NCBI GenBank assembly: GCA_016195095.1
Contig: JACQAE010000051.1
Span: 1-40,188, forward strand
DNA length: 40,188 nucleotides
Reading direction: 5' to 3'
Source: Pseudomonadota bacterium
Lineage (GTDB): Bacteria > Pseudomonadota > Alphaproteobacteria > Rhizobiales > Xanthobacteraceae
The notes beneath the pieces were generated by a model that saw only the letters and a program-made list of their open reading frames with translations, did not search any database and was not told the DNA's origin. The position numbers and the translations under genes were made by a program. Shown piece by piece: positions 19,936 through 30,127 of the stretch. Every line of letters begins with the position of its first letter. The first letter of the stretch is position 1.

Positions 19936-21257
19936 GCACGTTTTTGATCTTTGGCCTGCTCGTCGCCCTGATGCTCACCGGCATGCCGATCTCGATCGCG
20001 CTCGGCCTGACGGTGCTGAGCTTCCTGTTCCTCATGACACAAGTGCCGATCGAGGCCGTGGCGCTGAAGCTGTTCACCGGGATCGAAAGCTTCGAGATCA
20101 TGGCGATCCCGTTCTTCATCCTGGCCGGCAACTTCCTCACTCATGGCGGCGTGGCGCGGCGCATGATCCATTTCGCCACGACCATGGTCGGCCATTGGTA
20201 TGGCGGCCTCGGGCTCGCCGGCGTCGTCGCCTGCGCGCTGTTCGCCTCGGTGTCGGGGTCTTCGCCGGCGACGGTCGTCGCCGTCGGCTCGATCATTCTT
20301 CCGGCGATGGTCAAGCAAGGGTTTCCCAAACGTTTCGGCGCCGGCGTCGTCGCCACTTCCGGCGCGCTCGGCATCCTCATTCCGCCGTCGATCGTCATGG
20401 TCATCTTCGCCGTCGCGACCGGCGGCTCGGTCGCGCTCGATCCCGAGGGCAAGCGCGTGCTCTCCGCCTCGGTCGGCCAATTGTTCATCGCCGGGGTCCT
20501 TCCCGGGCTCATGCTGGCGTCGATGTTGTTCATGACCACGTTCTACCGCGCCTGGAAGAATGGCTATCCGCGCCTGCCGCGCGCCGATTGGGGCGAGCGG
20601 CTGACGGCGCTGCGCGAATCGTTTTGGGGGCTGGCGCTCATCATCATCGTGCTCGGCGGCATCTATAGCGGCTTGTTCACGCCGACCGAGGCAGCCGCCA
20701 TGTCGGCGGTCTACGCCTTCGTGATCGCCGTCTTCGTCTATCGCGACATGGACCTCAAGGACGTGCCCAAGGTCCTGCTCGGCTCCGCCAATATGAGCGC
20801 GATGATCCTCTACATCATCACCAATGCGGTGCTGTTTTCGTTCCTGATGACGCACGAGCAGATACCGCAGCGAATGACCGAGTGGATCACTGGCGCCGGC
20901 CTGACCTGGATCGAATTCCTGCTCATCGTCAATATCATCCTGCTCATGGCCGGCAACGTCATGGAGCCGTCATCGATCGTGCTCATCACGGCGCCGATCC
21001 TGTTTCCCATCGCCGTCAAGCTCGGCATCCACCCGGTGCATCTCGGCATCCTCATGACGGTGAACATGGAAGTGGGACTGTGCCATCCCCCGGTCGGCCT
21101 CAATCTCTACGTCGCCTCCGGCGTCGCCAAGATGGGCATCACCGAACTCACCATCGCCACCTGGCCGTGGCTGGTGACGATGCTCATCTTCCTCGTGATC
21201 GTGACCTATGTCCCGGAAATCTCGCTGTTCCTGCCGCAGCTGCTGGGAATGTTGTAG
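19932..21257 (+). CDS. TRAP transporter large permease (DctM)
   Basis: 441 aa; overlaps dctQ by ATGA; GMPISIALGLTVLSFLF...FEIMAIPFFILAGNFLTHGGVARRMI...LGILIPPSIVMVIFA...FTPTEAAAM. Confidence 0.96.
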   Translation: MSTFLIFGLLVALMLTGMPISIALGLTVLSFLFLMTQVPIEAVALKLFTGIESFEIMAIPFFILAGNFLTHGGVARRMIHFATTMVGHWYGGLGLAGVVACALFASVSGSSPATVVAVGSIILPAMVKQGFPKRFGAGVVATSGALGILIPPSIVMVIFAVATGGSVALDPEGKRVLSASVGQLFIAGVLPGLMLASMLFMTTFYRAWKNGYPRLPRADWGERLTALRESFWGLALIIIVLGGIYSGLFTPTEAAAMSAVYAFVIAVFVYRDMDLKDVPKVLLGSANMSAMILYIITNAVLFSFLMTHEQIPQRMTEWITGAGLTWIEFLLIVNIILLMAGNVMEPSSIVLITAPILFPIAVKLGIHPVHLGILMTVNMEVGLCHPPVGLNLYVASGVAKMGITELTIATWPWLVTMLIFLVIVTYVPEISLFLPQLLGML

Positions 21258-21273
21258 CCGCCCATGCGGCCGC

Positions 21274-21648
21274 TCACGAAAAGTGGCGAACGATGGCGAG
21301 CCCAGCGAGGAGACCGGCGAGGGAGAGGATGACGGATCCCGCGACATAAAGCGCCGCCGCGGCGACCGCGCCACGTTCGTAGAGCAGCACCGCGTCGAGC
21401 GAAAACGCGGAAAATGTCGTATAGCCGCCGAGCACACCGGTGGTGAGAAACAGCCGTACGTGCTGCGAGGCTTCGCCGCGGAAGGCGAAATAGCCGGCGA
21501 TCAGTCCCATGACCAGCGAGCCGGTCACGTTCACCATCAGCGTCGCATAGGGAAACGACGCGCCTAACGCCCTGGCGCCGACGACGTTGACCAAATGGCG
21601 TAAAGTCGCGCCCAGTCCGCCGCCGAGAAAGACGAAAAGATAGGCCAT
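21274..21648 (-). CDS. crcB: Fluoride efflux transporter CrcB/Fluc
   Basis: MAYLFVFLGGGLGATLRHLVNVVGA...FPYATLMVNVTGSLVMGLIAGYFAF...TTGVLGGYTTFSAFSLDAVLL. Confidence 0.95.
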   Translation of the reverse strand: MAYLFVFLGGGLGATLRHLVNVVGARALGASFPYATLMVNVTGSLVMGLIAGYFAFRGEASQHVRLFLTTGVLGGYTTFSAFSLDAVLLYERGAVAAAALYVAGSVILSLAGLLAGLAIVRHFS

Positions 21649-21655
21649 CGCGCGA

Positions 21656-22642
21656 TCACTGCTGCATCGGCCGCAGCCCAAGGCGGCGCATCAAATGGCG
21701 ATCATGGTCGGGCTGCGGATTGGGTGTCGTCAAAAGCCGCGCACCGAAGAACACGGAATTGGCGCCGGCGAGGAAACAGAGCGCCTGCGTCTCCTCGCTC
21801 ATGTCCTCGCGTCCCGCCGACAGGCGCACCACCGACGCCGGCATGGCGATGCGCGCCACGGCGACGGTGCGCACGAATTCGAGCGGATCGAGCGGCGCCT
21901 CCTGCGCCAAGGGCGTGCCGGCGACGCGCACCAGCATGTTGATCGGCACCGATTCCGGGTGCGCCGGCAGGCCGGCCAGCGTCGCGATCATGCCGACGCG
22001 GTCCTCGCGCGTTTCGCCCATGCCGACGATGCCGCCGCAGCACACCGCGACGCCCGCCGCGCGCACATGCGCGAGCGTATCGAGCCGTTCCGCGTAGGTA
22101 CGCGTGGTGATGATGGAACCGTAATATTCCGGCGAGGTATCGAGATTATGGTTGTAGTAATCAAGGCCCGCGGCGCGCAGGCGCGCGGCCTGCCCAGCGG
22201 TGAGCATGCCGAGCGTGGCGCAGGTTTCGAGCCCGAGCGCCTTGACCTCGGCGATCATGGCGCAGACTGGATCGATGTCGCGCTCTTTCGGCGCGCGCCA
22301 AGCAGCGCCCATGCAGAAGCGGCTGGCGCCGGCATCCTTGGCTGCGCGCGCGGCTTCAAGGACGGCGTCGAGCGCCATCAGCTTGTCCGCCTTGACCCCG
22401 GTCTCGTAGGCGGCGCTCTGCGGACAATAGGCGCAATCCTCGGGGCAGCCGCCGGTCTTGATCGAAAGCAACGTCGATATCTGCACCGCGCAGGGATCAA
22501 AATAGCGCCGATGCGCAAGCTGCGCGCGAAACATGAGTTCAGGAAAGGCGAGATCGAACAGCGCACGGACTTCCGCCCTCGTCCAGTCGTGACGCAGGAC
22601 GTCTGCGCGGACGGAGGACTCGTCGGCAAGGGCCACGGACAT
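21656..22642 (-). CDS. bioB: Biotin synthase
   Basis: 328 aa; [20 protein letters not shown] (radical SAM CxxxCxxC), [45 protein letters not shown]. Confidence 0.98.
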   Translation of the reverse strand: MSVALADESSVRADVLRHDWTRAEVRALFDLAFPELMFRAQLAHRRYFDPCAVQISTLLSIKTGGCPEDCAYCPQSAAYETGVKADKLMALDAVLEAARAAKDAGASRFCMGAAWRAPKERDIDPVCAMIAEVKALGLETCATLGMLTAGQAARLRAAGLDYYNHNLDTSPEYYGSIITTRTYAERLDTLAHVRAAGVAVCCGGIVGMGETREDRVGMIATLAGLPAHPESVPINMLVRVAGTPLAQEAPLDPLEFVRTVAVARIAMPASVVRLSAGREDMSEETQALCFLAGANSVFFGARLLTTPNPQPDHDRHLMRRLGLRPMQQ

Positions 22643-22748
22643 GGGGAACGCCGCTCCGGTTCACCGCGACCGCGTCAGCGGCAGCGTGTGCGGGTGCAAG
22701 CTCAAACGCCTATTCCGCGCCGGGGTCAAGCCTACCGATGGCGACCGG

Positions 22749-25535
22749 TCATTCCGCCGCCTGCCGCCCCACAACCAGGGGCTCAACTTTCGCCGCGCAA
22801 AACTTGAATTCCGGGATTTTGCCGAACGGGTCGAGCGCCGGATTGGTGAGCAAATTGGCCGCCGCCTCGGCATAGGCAAAGGGAATGAAAACGACGCCGT
22901 CGGGGACCGAATCGTCCTGACGAACGGCGAGTTCGATGACGCCGCGCCGGGTAGATACGCGCACGCGCTCGCCCGGCGCAATGGCGAGCCGGCTGATTTC
23001 CCGGCGCGATAGGCAAGCAACGGCGCCGGGCTCAAGCGCATCAAGCATCGTCGCCCGGCGCGTCATCGCGCCGGTGTGCCAATGTTCGAGCTGGCGGCCG
23101 GTAGTGAGAATCATAGGGAAATCAGCGTCGGGCCGCTCGTCCGGTGGCGTGAGTTTCGCGGCAACGAGCTTGCCGAGCCGGCCCGGACGCGGGAAGCCAT
23201 CGCCGAATACCACCGCACGGCCCGGCTTGTCGGGCGCATCGGAAGGGTAGGTGACGGAACTCTCGCGCTCAATTCGCTCCCAGGAAATGTTGTCGAGCGA
23301 AGGCATCAACGCGGCCATCTCGGCATAGATCTCGCGCGGATGTGTATAGGTCCAATTCACCCCCATGCGGTTGGCGATATCCTGGGTGATCCACCAGTCG
23401 GGCCTCGCCTCGCCGGGCAGCGGCAGCGCCTTGCGGCCAAGCTGCACCTGCCGATTGGTATTTGTGACGGTACCGTCTTTTTCCGGCCAGGCGGAGGCAG
23501 GCAGGATCACGTCGGCATAGACCGCGGTTTCGGTGAGGAAAATATCCTGCACGACAAGGTGGGAAAGGTGCGCGAGCGCTTCGCGCGCATGATTGAGGTC
23601 AGGATCCGACATCGCCGGATTTTCGCCCAGGATATACATGCCCTTGATCGTGCCGGCGTGGACCGCATTCATGATTTCGACGACGGTAAGGCCGCGCTTG
23701 GGATCAAGCCGCGTGCCCCAGGCATGTTCGAATTTCGCGCGGATGTCCTTGTTCTCGACCGAGGCATAGTCGGGAAAAAACATCGGAATGAGCCCGGCGT
23801 CGGACGCTCCCTGCACGTTGTTCTGGCCGCGCAGCGGATGCAGGCCCGTCCCGGGGCGGCCGACCTGCCCCGTGAGCAGTGCGAGCGCGATCAGGCAGCG
23901 CGCGTTGTCGGTGCCATGCGTGTGCTGCGACACGCCCATGCCCCAGAAAATGATAGCGCGTTCGGCCCGCGCATAGGTGCGCGCGACCTCACGCAGCGTG
24001 TCGGCTGAGATGCCGCAGATCGGCGCCATTTCCTCCGGCGTGAAATCCTTGACATGGGCGGCGAGCTCGGCGAATCCCTCCGTATAGGTCTGCACGTATT
24101 GCTGGTCGTAAAGTTTTTCGCCCACGATCACATTGAGCATGGCGTTGAGCAAGGCGACGTCCGCGCCGTTGCGGAACTGGAGCATATGGGTGGCGTGGCG
24201 CTTGAGCGCCTGGCCGCGCGGGTCCATGACGATCAGCTTGGCGCCGCGCTTGGCCGCCTGCTTGAAAAAGGTCGCCGCGACCGGATGGTTCTCGGTCGGG
24301 TTGGCACCGATTACGACGATGACGTCGGAATTGGCGCATTCATTGAACGTCGCGGTGACCGCGGCGGAACCGATCCCCTCGATGAGCGCGGCAACCGATG
24401 AGGCATGGCACAGGCGGGTGCAATGATCGACATTGTTGGTGCCGAACGCGGTACGCACGAGCTTCTGGAAGAGATAGGCCTCCTCGTTCGACGCCTTGGC
24501 GGAGCCGAACCCGGCCAGCGCCTTGGAGCCATGCTGCTCGCGCACCTGCTTCAGCCCAGAGGCAGCGAATGCAAGCGCTTCTTCCCAGGTCGCCTTGCGG
24601 AAATGCGTCCAGGGATTGCGCGGGTCAACCTTGTCATGCGCGACCTTGGCAACGCCCTCCTTGCGGATCAGCGGCTGCGTGAGGCGATCGCGGTTGTGCA
24701 CATAGTCGAAACCGAAGCGGCCCTTGACGCAGAGCCGGTTCTCGTTGGCGGGCCCGTCGCGACCGGACACGGAAATGAGCCTATCATCCTTGATGTGATA
24801 GGTCAGAAGACAGCCGACGCCGCAATAGGGGCACACGCTGTCAACCGTGCGATCGGCGAATTCGCTACGCACGTTGTTGGCATCGACCAGCGAGGACGGC
24901 ATCAGCGCGCCGGTCGGGCAGGCCTGCACGCACTCCCCGCAGGCGACGCAGGTCGACGCGCCCATCGGATCGTCGAAATCGAACACGATCTTGGCGCCAT
25001 GACCGCGGCCGGCCATGCCGATGACGTCGTTGACCTGCACTTCGCGGCAAGCGCGCACGCACAGATTGCAGTGGATGCAGGCGTCGAGATTGACCGCCAT
25101 CGCCGGGTGGCTGCGATCCGATACCGGGCGGAGATCGGCGGGGAAGCGGCTCGCGACCACGTCCTGGCGCGCCGCCGTTTTCCAGAATTCCGACTGCGGG
25201 TCATGCGCCGTCGCGCGCGCCGGCTGGTCGGCGGCGAGCAATTCAAGCACCATCTTGCGCGCGGCCATGGCGCGATTGCTTTGCGTCGTCACCTGCATGC
25301 CCGGCGTCGGCGTGCGAATGCAGCTGGCGGCGAGCACGCGCTCGCCTTCGATCTCGACCATGCATACGCGACAATTGCCGTCCGGCCGATAGCCGGGCTT
25401 TGGCAGATAGCACAGATGCGGCAGCTTGATGCCGACACGGCGCGCGGCGCGAAAGATCGTCTCGCCGGCGCGAATGTCCACCTCCCGGCCGTCGAGCGTG
25501 AAGGCGTTCTTGATCATCGCATCCGTCCTGCTCAT
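22749..25535 (-). CDS. fdsA: Formate dehydrogenase alpha subunit (NAD-dependent, molybdo/bis-MGD)
   Basis: Start MSRTDAMIKNAFTLDGREVDIRAGETIFRAARRVGIKLPHLCYLP (NuoG-like 2Fe-2S domain); ferredoxin CxxCxxC; VCPYCGVGC; NNVDHCTRLCHASSV (active-site Cys, not Sec); C-terminal VRQDDSVPDGVVFIPF. Confidence 0.95.
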   Translation of the reverse strand: MSRTDAMIKNAFTLDGREVDIRAGETIFRAARRVGIKLPHLCYLPKPGYRPDGNCRVCMVEIEGERVLAASCIRTPTPGMQVTTQSNRAMAARKMVLELLAADQPARATAHDPQSEFWKTAARQDVVASRFPADLRPVSDRSHPAMAVNLDACIHCNLCVRACREVQVNDVIGMAGRGHGAKIVFDFDDPMGASTCVACGECVQACPTGALMPSSLVDANNVRSEFADRTVDSVCPYCGVGCLLTYHIKDDRLISVSGRDGPANENRLCVKGRFGFDYVHNRDRLTQPLIRKEGVAKVAHDKVDPRNPWTHFRKATWEEALAFAASGLKQVREQHGSKALAGFGSAKASNEEAYLFQKLVRTAFGTNNVDHCTRLCHASSVAALIEGIGSAAVTATFNECANSDVIVVIGANPTENHPVAATFFKQAAKRGAKLIVMDPRGQALKRHATHMLQFRNGADVALLNAMLNVIVGEKLYDQQYVQTYTEGFAELAAHVKDFTPEEMAPICGISADTLREVARTYARAERAIIFWGMGVSQHTHGTDNARCLIALALLTGQVGRPGTGLHPLRGQNNVQGASDAGLIPMFFPDYASVENKDIRAKFEHAWGTRLDPKRGLTVVEIMNAVHAGTIKGMYILGENPAMSDPDLNHAREALAHLSHLVVQDIFLTETAVYADVILPASAWPEKDGTVTNTNRQVQLGRKALPLPGEARPDWWITQDIANRMGVNWTYTHPREIYAEMAALMPSLDNISWERIERESSVTYPSDAPDKPGRAVVFGDGFPRPGRLGKLVAAKLTPPDERPDADFPMILTTGRQLEHWHTGAMTRRATMLDALEPGAVACLSRREISRLAIAPGERVRVSTRRGVIELAVRQDDSVPDGVVFIPFAYAEAAANLLTNPALDPFGKIPEFKFCAAKVEPLVVGRQAAE

Positions 25536-25590
25536 CGCTTCATCCGATTCGGAGCCCGCCAGCTTAGCGTGGTTTGTCCACGGTCGGACG

Positions 25591-27282
25591 TCACCAGCCC
25601 GACAGCGGCCGCGCCAAATCCTCGCGAAAATGCTTGCGCACGCTGGCCAGCGGATTTGGCGCCGCCTGCCCGAGGCCGCAAATGGAGGCGTCGCGCATGG
25701 CGTCGGACAACTCGTTGAGCAGCACCTCGTCCCAGGGGCCGCTGGCCATAAGCTTGACCGCCTTTTCCGTCCCAACCCGGCAGGGCGTGCACTGGCCGCA
25801 GCTTTCGTCCTCGAAGAAGCGCATCAGATTGAGCGCCACCGCCTTCATGTCGTCCTTGTCCGATAGCACCACAACGGCATGCGAGCCGACAAAGCAGCCA
25901 TGCGGCTCAAGCGTACCGAAATCGAGCGGAATGTCCGCCATGGCAGCGGGCAGGATGCCACCCGAGGCGCCGCCGGGAAGATAGGCTTTGAACGTGTGCC
26001 CTTGGGCCATGCCATTGCAAAACTCGTGGATCAGTTCATAGGCGGTCACGCCCGCGGGCGCCAACTTGACGCCAGGCTCGCGTACGCGCCCGGAGACCGA
26101 GAAGCTGCGCAAGCCCTTGCGCTCGCGCCGGCCATGCGCGGTGAACCATCCCGCGCCCTTTTCGATGATGTCGCGCACCCAATAGAGCGTCTCGACGTTC
26201 TGCACCAGCGTCGGACGGCCGAACAGGCCGACCTGCGCCACATAGGGCGGACGATGGCGCGGCAGCCCGCGCTTGCCTTCGATCGACTCAATCATCGCCG
26301 ATTCCTCGCCGCAGATATAAGCGCCAGCGCCGCGACGCAGGTGGATCCTGGTTTGCGCCGACAGCCCGGCGGTTTCGAGCCTGGCGATCTCGGCGAGGAG
26401 CATCAGGCGGATCTCGGGATATTCATCGCGCAAATAGATGTAGACGTCGTGCGCGTCCACGATCCAGGCGGCAATCAGCATGCCCTCGAGAAAGCGGTGC
26501 GGGTCGCGCTCGAGATAATGGCGATCCTTGAAAGTGCCGGGCTCGCCTTCATCGGCATTGACCGCCATAAGCCGCGGCCCAGGCTCCGCGCGCACCAGCG
26601 TCCATTTGCGCCCGGTCGGAAAGCCAGCGCCGCCAAGGCCGCGCAGGCCGGCGTCGCTGACCTTGGCGATGATATCCTCGCGCTTGCGCTTGCCCGCGAG
26701 ACAATCGGCGAGATGGATATAGCCGCCGCCGGCGCGATAGGTCGCAAAGTCGCGGCCCGGCGTCACGGCCGTCGGATGCGCGTGCACGGCGCATGCCGCC
26801 ACGACCTTGCCCGGCGTCGCCGCCATCACCTGCGCATGCCCGACCGCGACGACCGGCGCGCGGTCGCAGGCGCCCATGCATGGCGCGCGCACGACGCGCA
26901 CGCCCGCGCCGAGCCGCCCCGGCAGCTCCGCCAGGAGGCGTTCGGCGCCGGCCATGGCGCAGGACAAGCTGTCGCACACGCGCACCGTCAGCGGCGGCGG
27001 CGGCGCGCCGGCCTTGATCACGTCGAAATGCGCGTAGAACGTCGCCACCTCGTAGACTTCCGTTTGCGCCAACTTCATCTCCTGCGCCAATGCGGCCAGA
27101 TGATCGCCGGAGAGAAAGCCGTAGCGGTCCTGGATCAGGTGCAGGTGCTCGATGAGCAGGTCGCGCCGCCGCTCGCGCTCGCCGAGCAGAAGGCGGATGT
27201 CGTCGAGCGCGCGTGGCTCGACCTGCCGCCCCTTCGGCGTCTTGGGCGGGCGTCGTCTGCCGCTGGCAGGTGTCTCGCTCAT
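25591..27282 (-). CDS. fdsB: Formate dehydrogenase beta subunit, NuoE-NuoF (FdsG-FdsB) fusion
   Basis: NuoE-like part (LIEHLHLIQDRYGFLSGDHLAALAQEM...VCDSLSCAMAG...RAPCMGACDRAP) followed by NuoF-like part (GLGGAGFPTGRKW, NADEGEPGTFKDRHYLERDPH, GAGAYICGEESAMIES, ESCGQCTPCRVGTEK). Confidence 0.94.
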   Translation of the reverse strand: MSETPASGRRRPPKTPKGRQVEPRALDDIRLLLGERERRRDLLIEHLHLIQDRYGFLSGDHLAALAQEMKLAQTEVYEVATFYAHFDVIKAGAPPPPLTVRVCDSLSCAMAGAERLLAELPGRLGAGVRVVRAPCMGACDRAPVVAVGHAQVMAATPGKVVAACAVHAHPTAVTPGRDFATYRAGGGYIHLADCLAGKRKREDIIAKVSDAGLRGLGGAGFPTGRKWTLVRAEPGPRLMAVNADEGEPGTFKDRHYLERDPHRFLEGMLIAAWIVDAHDVYIYLRDEYPEIRLMLLAEIARLETAGLSAQTRIHLRRGAGAYICGEESAMIESIEGKRGLPRHRPPYVAQVGLFGRPTLVQNVETLYWVRDIIEKGAGWFTAHGRRERKGLRSFSVSGRVREPGVKLAPAGVTAYELIHEFCNGMAQGHTFKAYLPGGASGGILPAAMADIPLDFGTLEPHGCFVGSHAVVVLSDKDDMKAVALNLMRFFEDESCGQCTPCRVGTEKAVKLMASGPWDEVLLNELSDAMRDASICGLGQAAPNPLASVRKHFREDLARPLSGW

Positions 27283-27299
27283 GTCGATTAAACCACGGC

Positions 27300-28997
27300 T
27301 CAAAACAGGCCAACGATGCGGCCGTCGGCGCCGACGTCGATGGCGTCGGCCGCGGGCACGCGCGGCAGGCCGGGCATGGTCATGATGTCACCGCAGATCG
27401 CCACCACGAATTCGGCTCCGGCGGAGAGCCGTACCTCGCGCAGCGGAATCGTGTGATCGGCCGGCGCGCCCTTGGCGTCGGGATTGGTCGAGAAGCTATA
27501 CTGGGTCTTGGCGATGCAAACCGGAAGCTTGCCGTATCCCATGGCCTCGAAATTGGCGAGCTGGTCGCGCACCGCCTTGTCCGCCGCGACGTCCTTGGCG
27601 CGGTAGATTTCCTTGGCGATGGTGCGCACCTTCTCAAACAGGGGCATTTCGTCGGGGTAGAGGAGCTTAAGTCGGCTCTTGCCGGAATCGACGACCTTGA
27701 CCACCGCGCGCGCGACGTCGGCAGCGCCCTTGCCACCCATCGCCCAATGATCGGCCATGACCGCCTCGACGCCCAACTTGGCACAGGCGCTCGTCACCAG
27801 CGCGATCTCGGCGTCGCTATCGGCGGAAAAGCGGTTGATGGAAACCACCGGCACGATGCCGAATTTCTGGATGTTCTCGACGTGGCGCTCGAGGTTGGCC
27901 ATGCCGGCGGCGAGCGCCTTGAGATTTTCCGTTTTGAGATTTTCCTTCTTGACGCCGCCATGCATCTTGAGCGCGCGAATGGTCGCCACGATCACCGCGC
28001 AGTCAGGTGTCAGGCCGCTCTTGCGGCACTTGATGTCGAGAAACTTCTCGCCGCCGAGGTCGGCGCCGAAACCGGCTTCGGTGACCACATAGTCGGCGAG
28101 CTTGAGCGCCGTCGTGGTCGCCAGCACCGAGTTGCAGCCATGCGCGATATTGGCGAACGGCCCGCCATGGATGAAGGCGGGCGTGCCTTCGAGCGTCTGC
28201 ACGAGATTGGGCGAGAGCGCGTCCTTGAGCAATGCCGTCATTGGGCCCTGCGCCTTGAGATCGCCGGCGCGCACCGGCTTGCGCTCGCGCGTATAGCCGA
28301 CGATGACATTGGAGAGCCGCTTCTTGAGATCCTCAAGATCGCTGGCAAGACAGAAGATCGCCATGACCTCCGAAGCGACCGTGATGTCGAAGCCGTCTTC
28401 GCGCGCGAAGCCATTGGCGACGCCGCCAAGCGAGGACACGATGGCGCGTAGCGAGCGGTCGTTCATGTCGATCGCGCGCCGCCAGGCGACGCGGCGGCTG
28501 TCGATGCCGAGCGCGTTGCCCCAATAGATATGGTTGTCGATGAGCGCCGAGAGCAGATTATGCGCGGTACCGATGGCGTGGAAGTCTCCTGTGAAATGCA
28601 GGTTGATATCCTCCATCGGTACGACTTGCGCATAGCCGCCGCCGGCGGCGCCGCCCTTGACGCCGAAACAAGGTCCGAGCGAGGGCTCGCGCAGGCACAG
28701 CATTGCCTTCTTGCCGATGTGATTGAGCGCGTCGGTGAGCCCGACCGTGGTCGTCGTCTTGCCTTCGCCCGCCGGCGTTGGCGTAATTGCCGTAACGAGA
28801 ATGAGCTTGCCGTTGGGCTTTGCCTTTAAAGAGCGAATGTAGTCCATCGATATCTTGGCCTTATAGTGGCCATAGGGATCGAGGTTTTTCGCATCGATGC
28901 CAAGCTTCTCGCGCGCGATGTCGAGGATCGGCTGTTTGTTCGCGGCCTGGGCGATGTCAATGTCGGATTTGGGGTTCTGGTGCTGCGAGGCGGGCAT
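27300..28997 (-). CDS. fhs: Formate--tetrahydrofolate ligase
   Basis: 565 aa; [69 protein letters not shown]. Confidence 0.97.
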   Translation of the reverse strand: MPASQHQNPKSDIDIAQAANKQPILDIAREKLGIDAKNLDPYGHYKAKISMDYIRSLKAKPNGKLILVTAITPTPAGEGKTTTTVGLTDALNHIGKKAMLCLREPSLGPCFGVKGGAAGGGYAQVVPMEDINLHFTGDFHAIGTAHNLLSALIDNHIYWGNALGIDSRRVAWRRAIDMNDRSLRAIVSSLGGVANGFAREDGFDITVASEVMAIFCLASDLEDLKKRLSNVIVGYTRERKPVRAGDLKAQGPMTALLKDALSPNLVQTLEGTPAFIHGGPFANIAHGCNSVLATTTALKLADYVVTEAGFGADLGGEKFLDIKCRKSGLTPDCAVIVATIRALKMHGGVKKENLKTENLKALAAGMANLERHVENIQKFGIVPVVSINRFSADSDAEIALVTSACAKLGVEAVMADHWAMGGKGAADVARAVVKVVDSGKSRLKLLYPDEMPLFEKVRTIAKEIYRAKDVAADKAVRDQLANFEAMGYGKLPVCIAKTQYSFSTNPDAKGAPADHTIPLREVRLSAGAEFVVAICGDIMTMPGLPRVPAADAIDVGADGRIVGLF

Positions 28998-29038
28998 TAT
29001 TCGGTTCCGTTGTTCAAGCGATGAAAAATTTCGTCGGT

Positions 29039-29968
29039 TCAGCCGAGGCGCTTGCCGGCCGTGAGGCCGCTTGCTGCCGCGAATTCTCCCGCCGCGATCT
29101 TGCCGCCGTCCGCCGGTTTCACGCGCAGCACCTTGATGCGGCCATCCGCACAGGCCACCACAAATCCATCGCCGTCAACAGCGACGACTTCGCCCACTTT
29201 GCCGCCGATGCCCTTGGGGTCGCGCGCGGGAAGTGGTTTTGATTCGAAAATCTGCAATGGCTTGCCGGCGAACGCGGTAACGGCGCCGGGCGCGGGATTG
29301 CAACCACGGATGAGGTCGTGGATCTGCCGCCACGGCTTGCCCCAATCAATGCGCGCATTGTCGGCGGTGCAGCGGCCCTCATAGGTCGCCTGGTGATGAT
29401 CCTGTTTGATGCGCGGCGCCTTGCCCCCCTTGACCAGATCGACGGCCTCGAGCATGGCCGCGACGCCCATGGGGAACAGGCGGTCGAAATAGACCGAGCC
29501 GAGCGAATCGTCGGGACCGATCGGCGTCGTCTTTTGCAGCAGCACGTCGCCGGTATCGAGCCCATCATCCGGCCAGAAGATCGACAGGCCGGTTTGCGTC
29601 TCGCCCATGATGATCGGCCAATTGATGGCGCTTGGGCCGCGATATTTTGGCAGCAGCGAGGGGTGGTACTGGATTGAGCCGCGCGTCGGAACATTGAGAA
29701 ATTCCGACGGCACGAACAGGGTCACGAAGGCCATGACCTGCAGGTCGGGCTTGAGGGCGCGAAAATCCTCCCAAACCGGCGGCTGACGATAGGACGCGGG
29801 CTGAAAGACCGGCAGCTTGGCGGCCAGCGCCGCCTCCTTGAGCGGGTCGGCACGCGCGCCTTCCTTCTCAGGCGCGGCATAGACGGCAACCACGTCGTCG
29901 CCGCGCTTGATCAGCGCCTCGAGCACCGCCTTGCCGAATGCCTGCTGGCCGTGCACAACGATCCGCAT
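29039..29968 (-). CDS. Stand-alone formyltransferase-family protein resembling the ALDH1L1 10-formyl-THF hydrolase domain (Fmt fold)
   Basis: [43 protein letters not shown]...[48 protein letters not shown]...[17 protein letters not shown]. Catalytic His/Asp motifs retained; no ALDH domain. Confidence 0.88.
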   Translation of the reverse strand: MRIVVHGQQAFGKAVLEALIKRGDDVVAVYAAPEKEGARADPLKEAALAAKLPVFQPASYRQPPVWEDFRALKPDLQVMAFVTLFVPSEFLNVPTRGSIQYHPSLLPKYRGPSAINWPIIMGETQTGLSIFWPDDGLDTGDVLLQKTTPIGPDDSLGSVYFDRLFPMGVAAMLEAVDLVKGGKAPRIKQDHHQATYEGRCTADNARIDWGKPWRQIHDLIRGCNPAPGAVTAFAGKPLQIFESKPLPARDPKGIGGKVGEVVAVDGDGFVVACADGRIKVLRVKPADGGKIAAGEFAAASGLTAGKRLG

Positions 29969-30089
29969 CTTGCCTCCTCCCCGCCTCGCGCGCCGCCGCG
30001 CTCGCCGCGACCGCATCGCTTGCCGCTCCTGGAAAGTCCAGGACCCGGCGGCCAGGCAATCCTTGTCTAGATCACGACGATTTCGGATC

Positions 30090-30122
30090 GAATCGATCTA
30101 AAATCATGCACGTGATCGATTC
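30090..30122. repeat. Palindromic intergenic element, copy B
   Basis: GAATCGATC-taaaatcatgcacgt-GATCGATTC; perfect 9-bp arms. Left flank TCACGAC..TTTCGGATC resembles the flank of copy A (TCGCGAC..AATCGGATC). Confidence 0.65.
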
Positions 30123-30127
30123 TTATT

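Noticed and set aside
24405-25718. 437-aa plus-strand ORF opposite fdsA
   Set aside because: Antisense to a confidently assigned gene; Arg/His/Ala-rich composition typical of GC-rich shadow ORFs; no recognisable domain.
25879-27291. 470-aa plus-strand ORF opposite fdsB
   Set aside because: Shadow ORF of the NuoE/F fusion; no motif recognised.
27919-27945. 15-bp period repeat TTGAGATTTTCC in fhs
   Set aside because: Encodes ENLKTENLK, consistent with the usual Fhs sequence in this region (..DLKTENVEAL..); coding coincidence.
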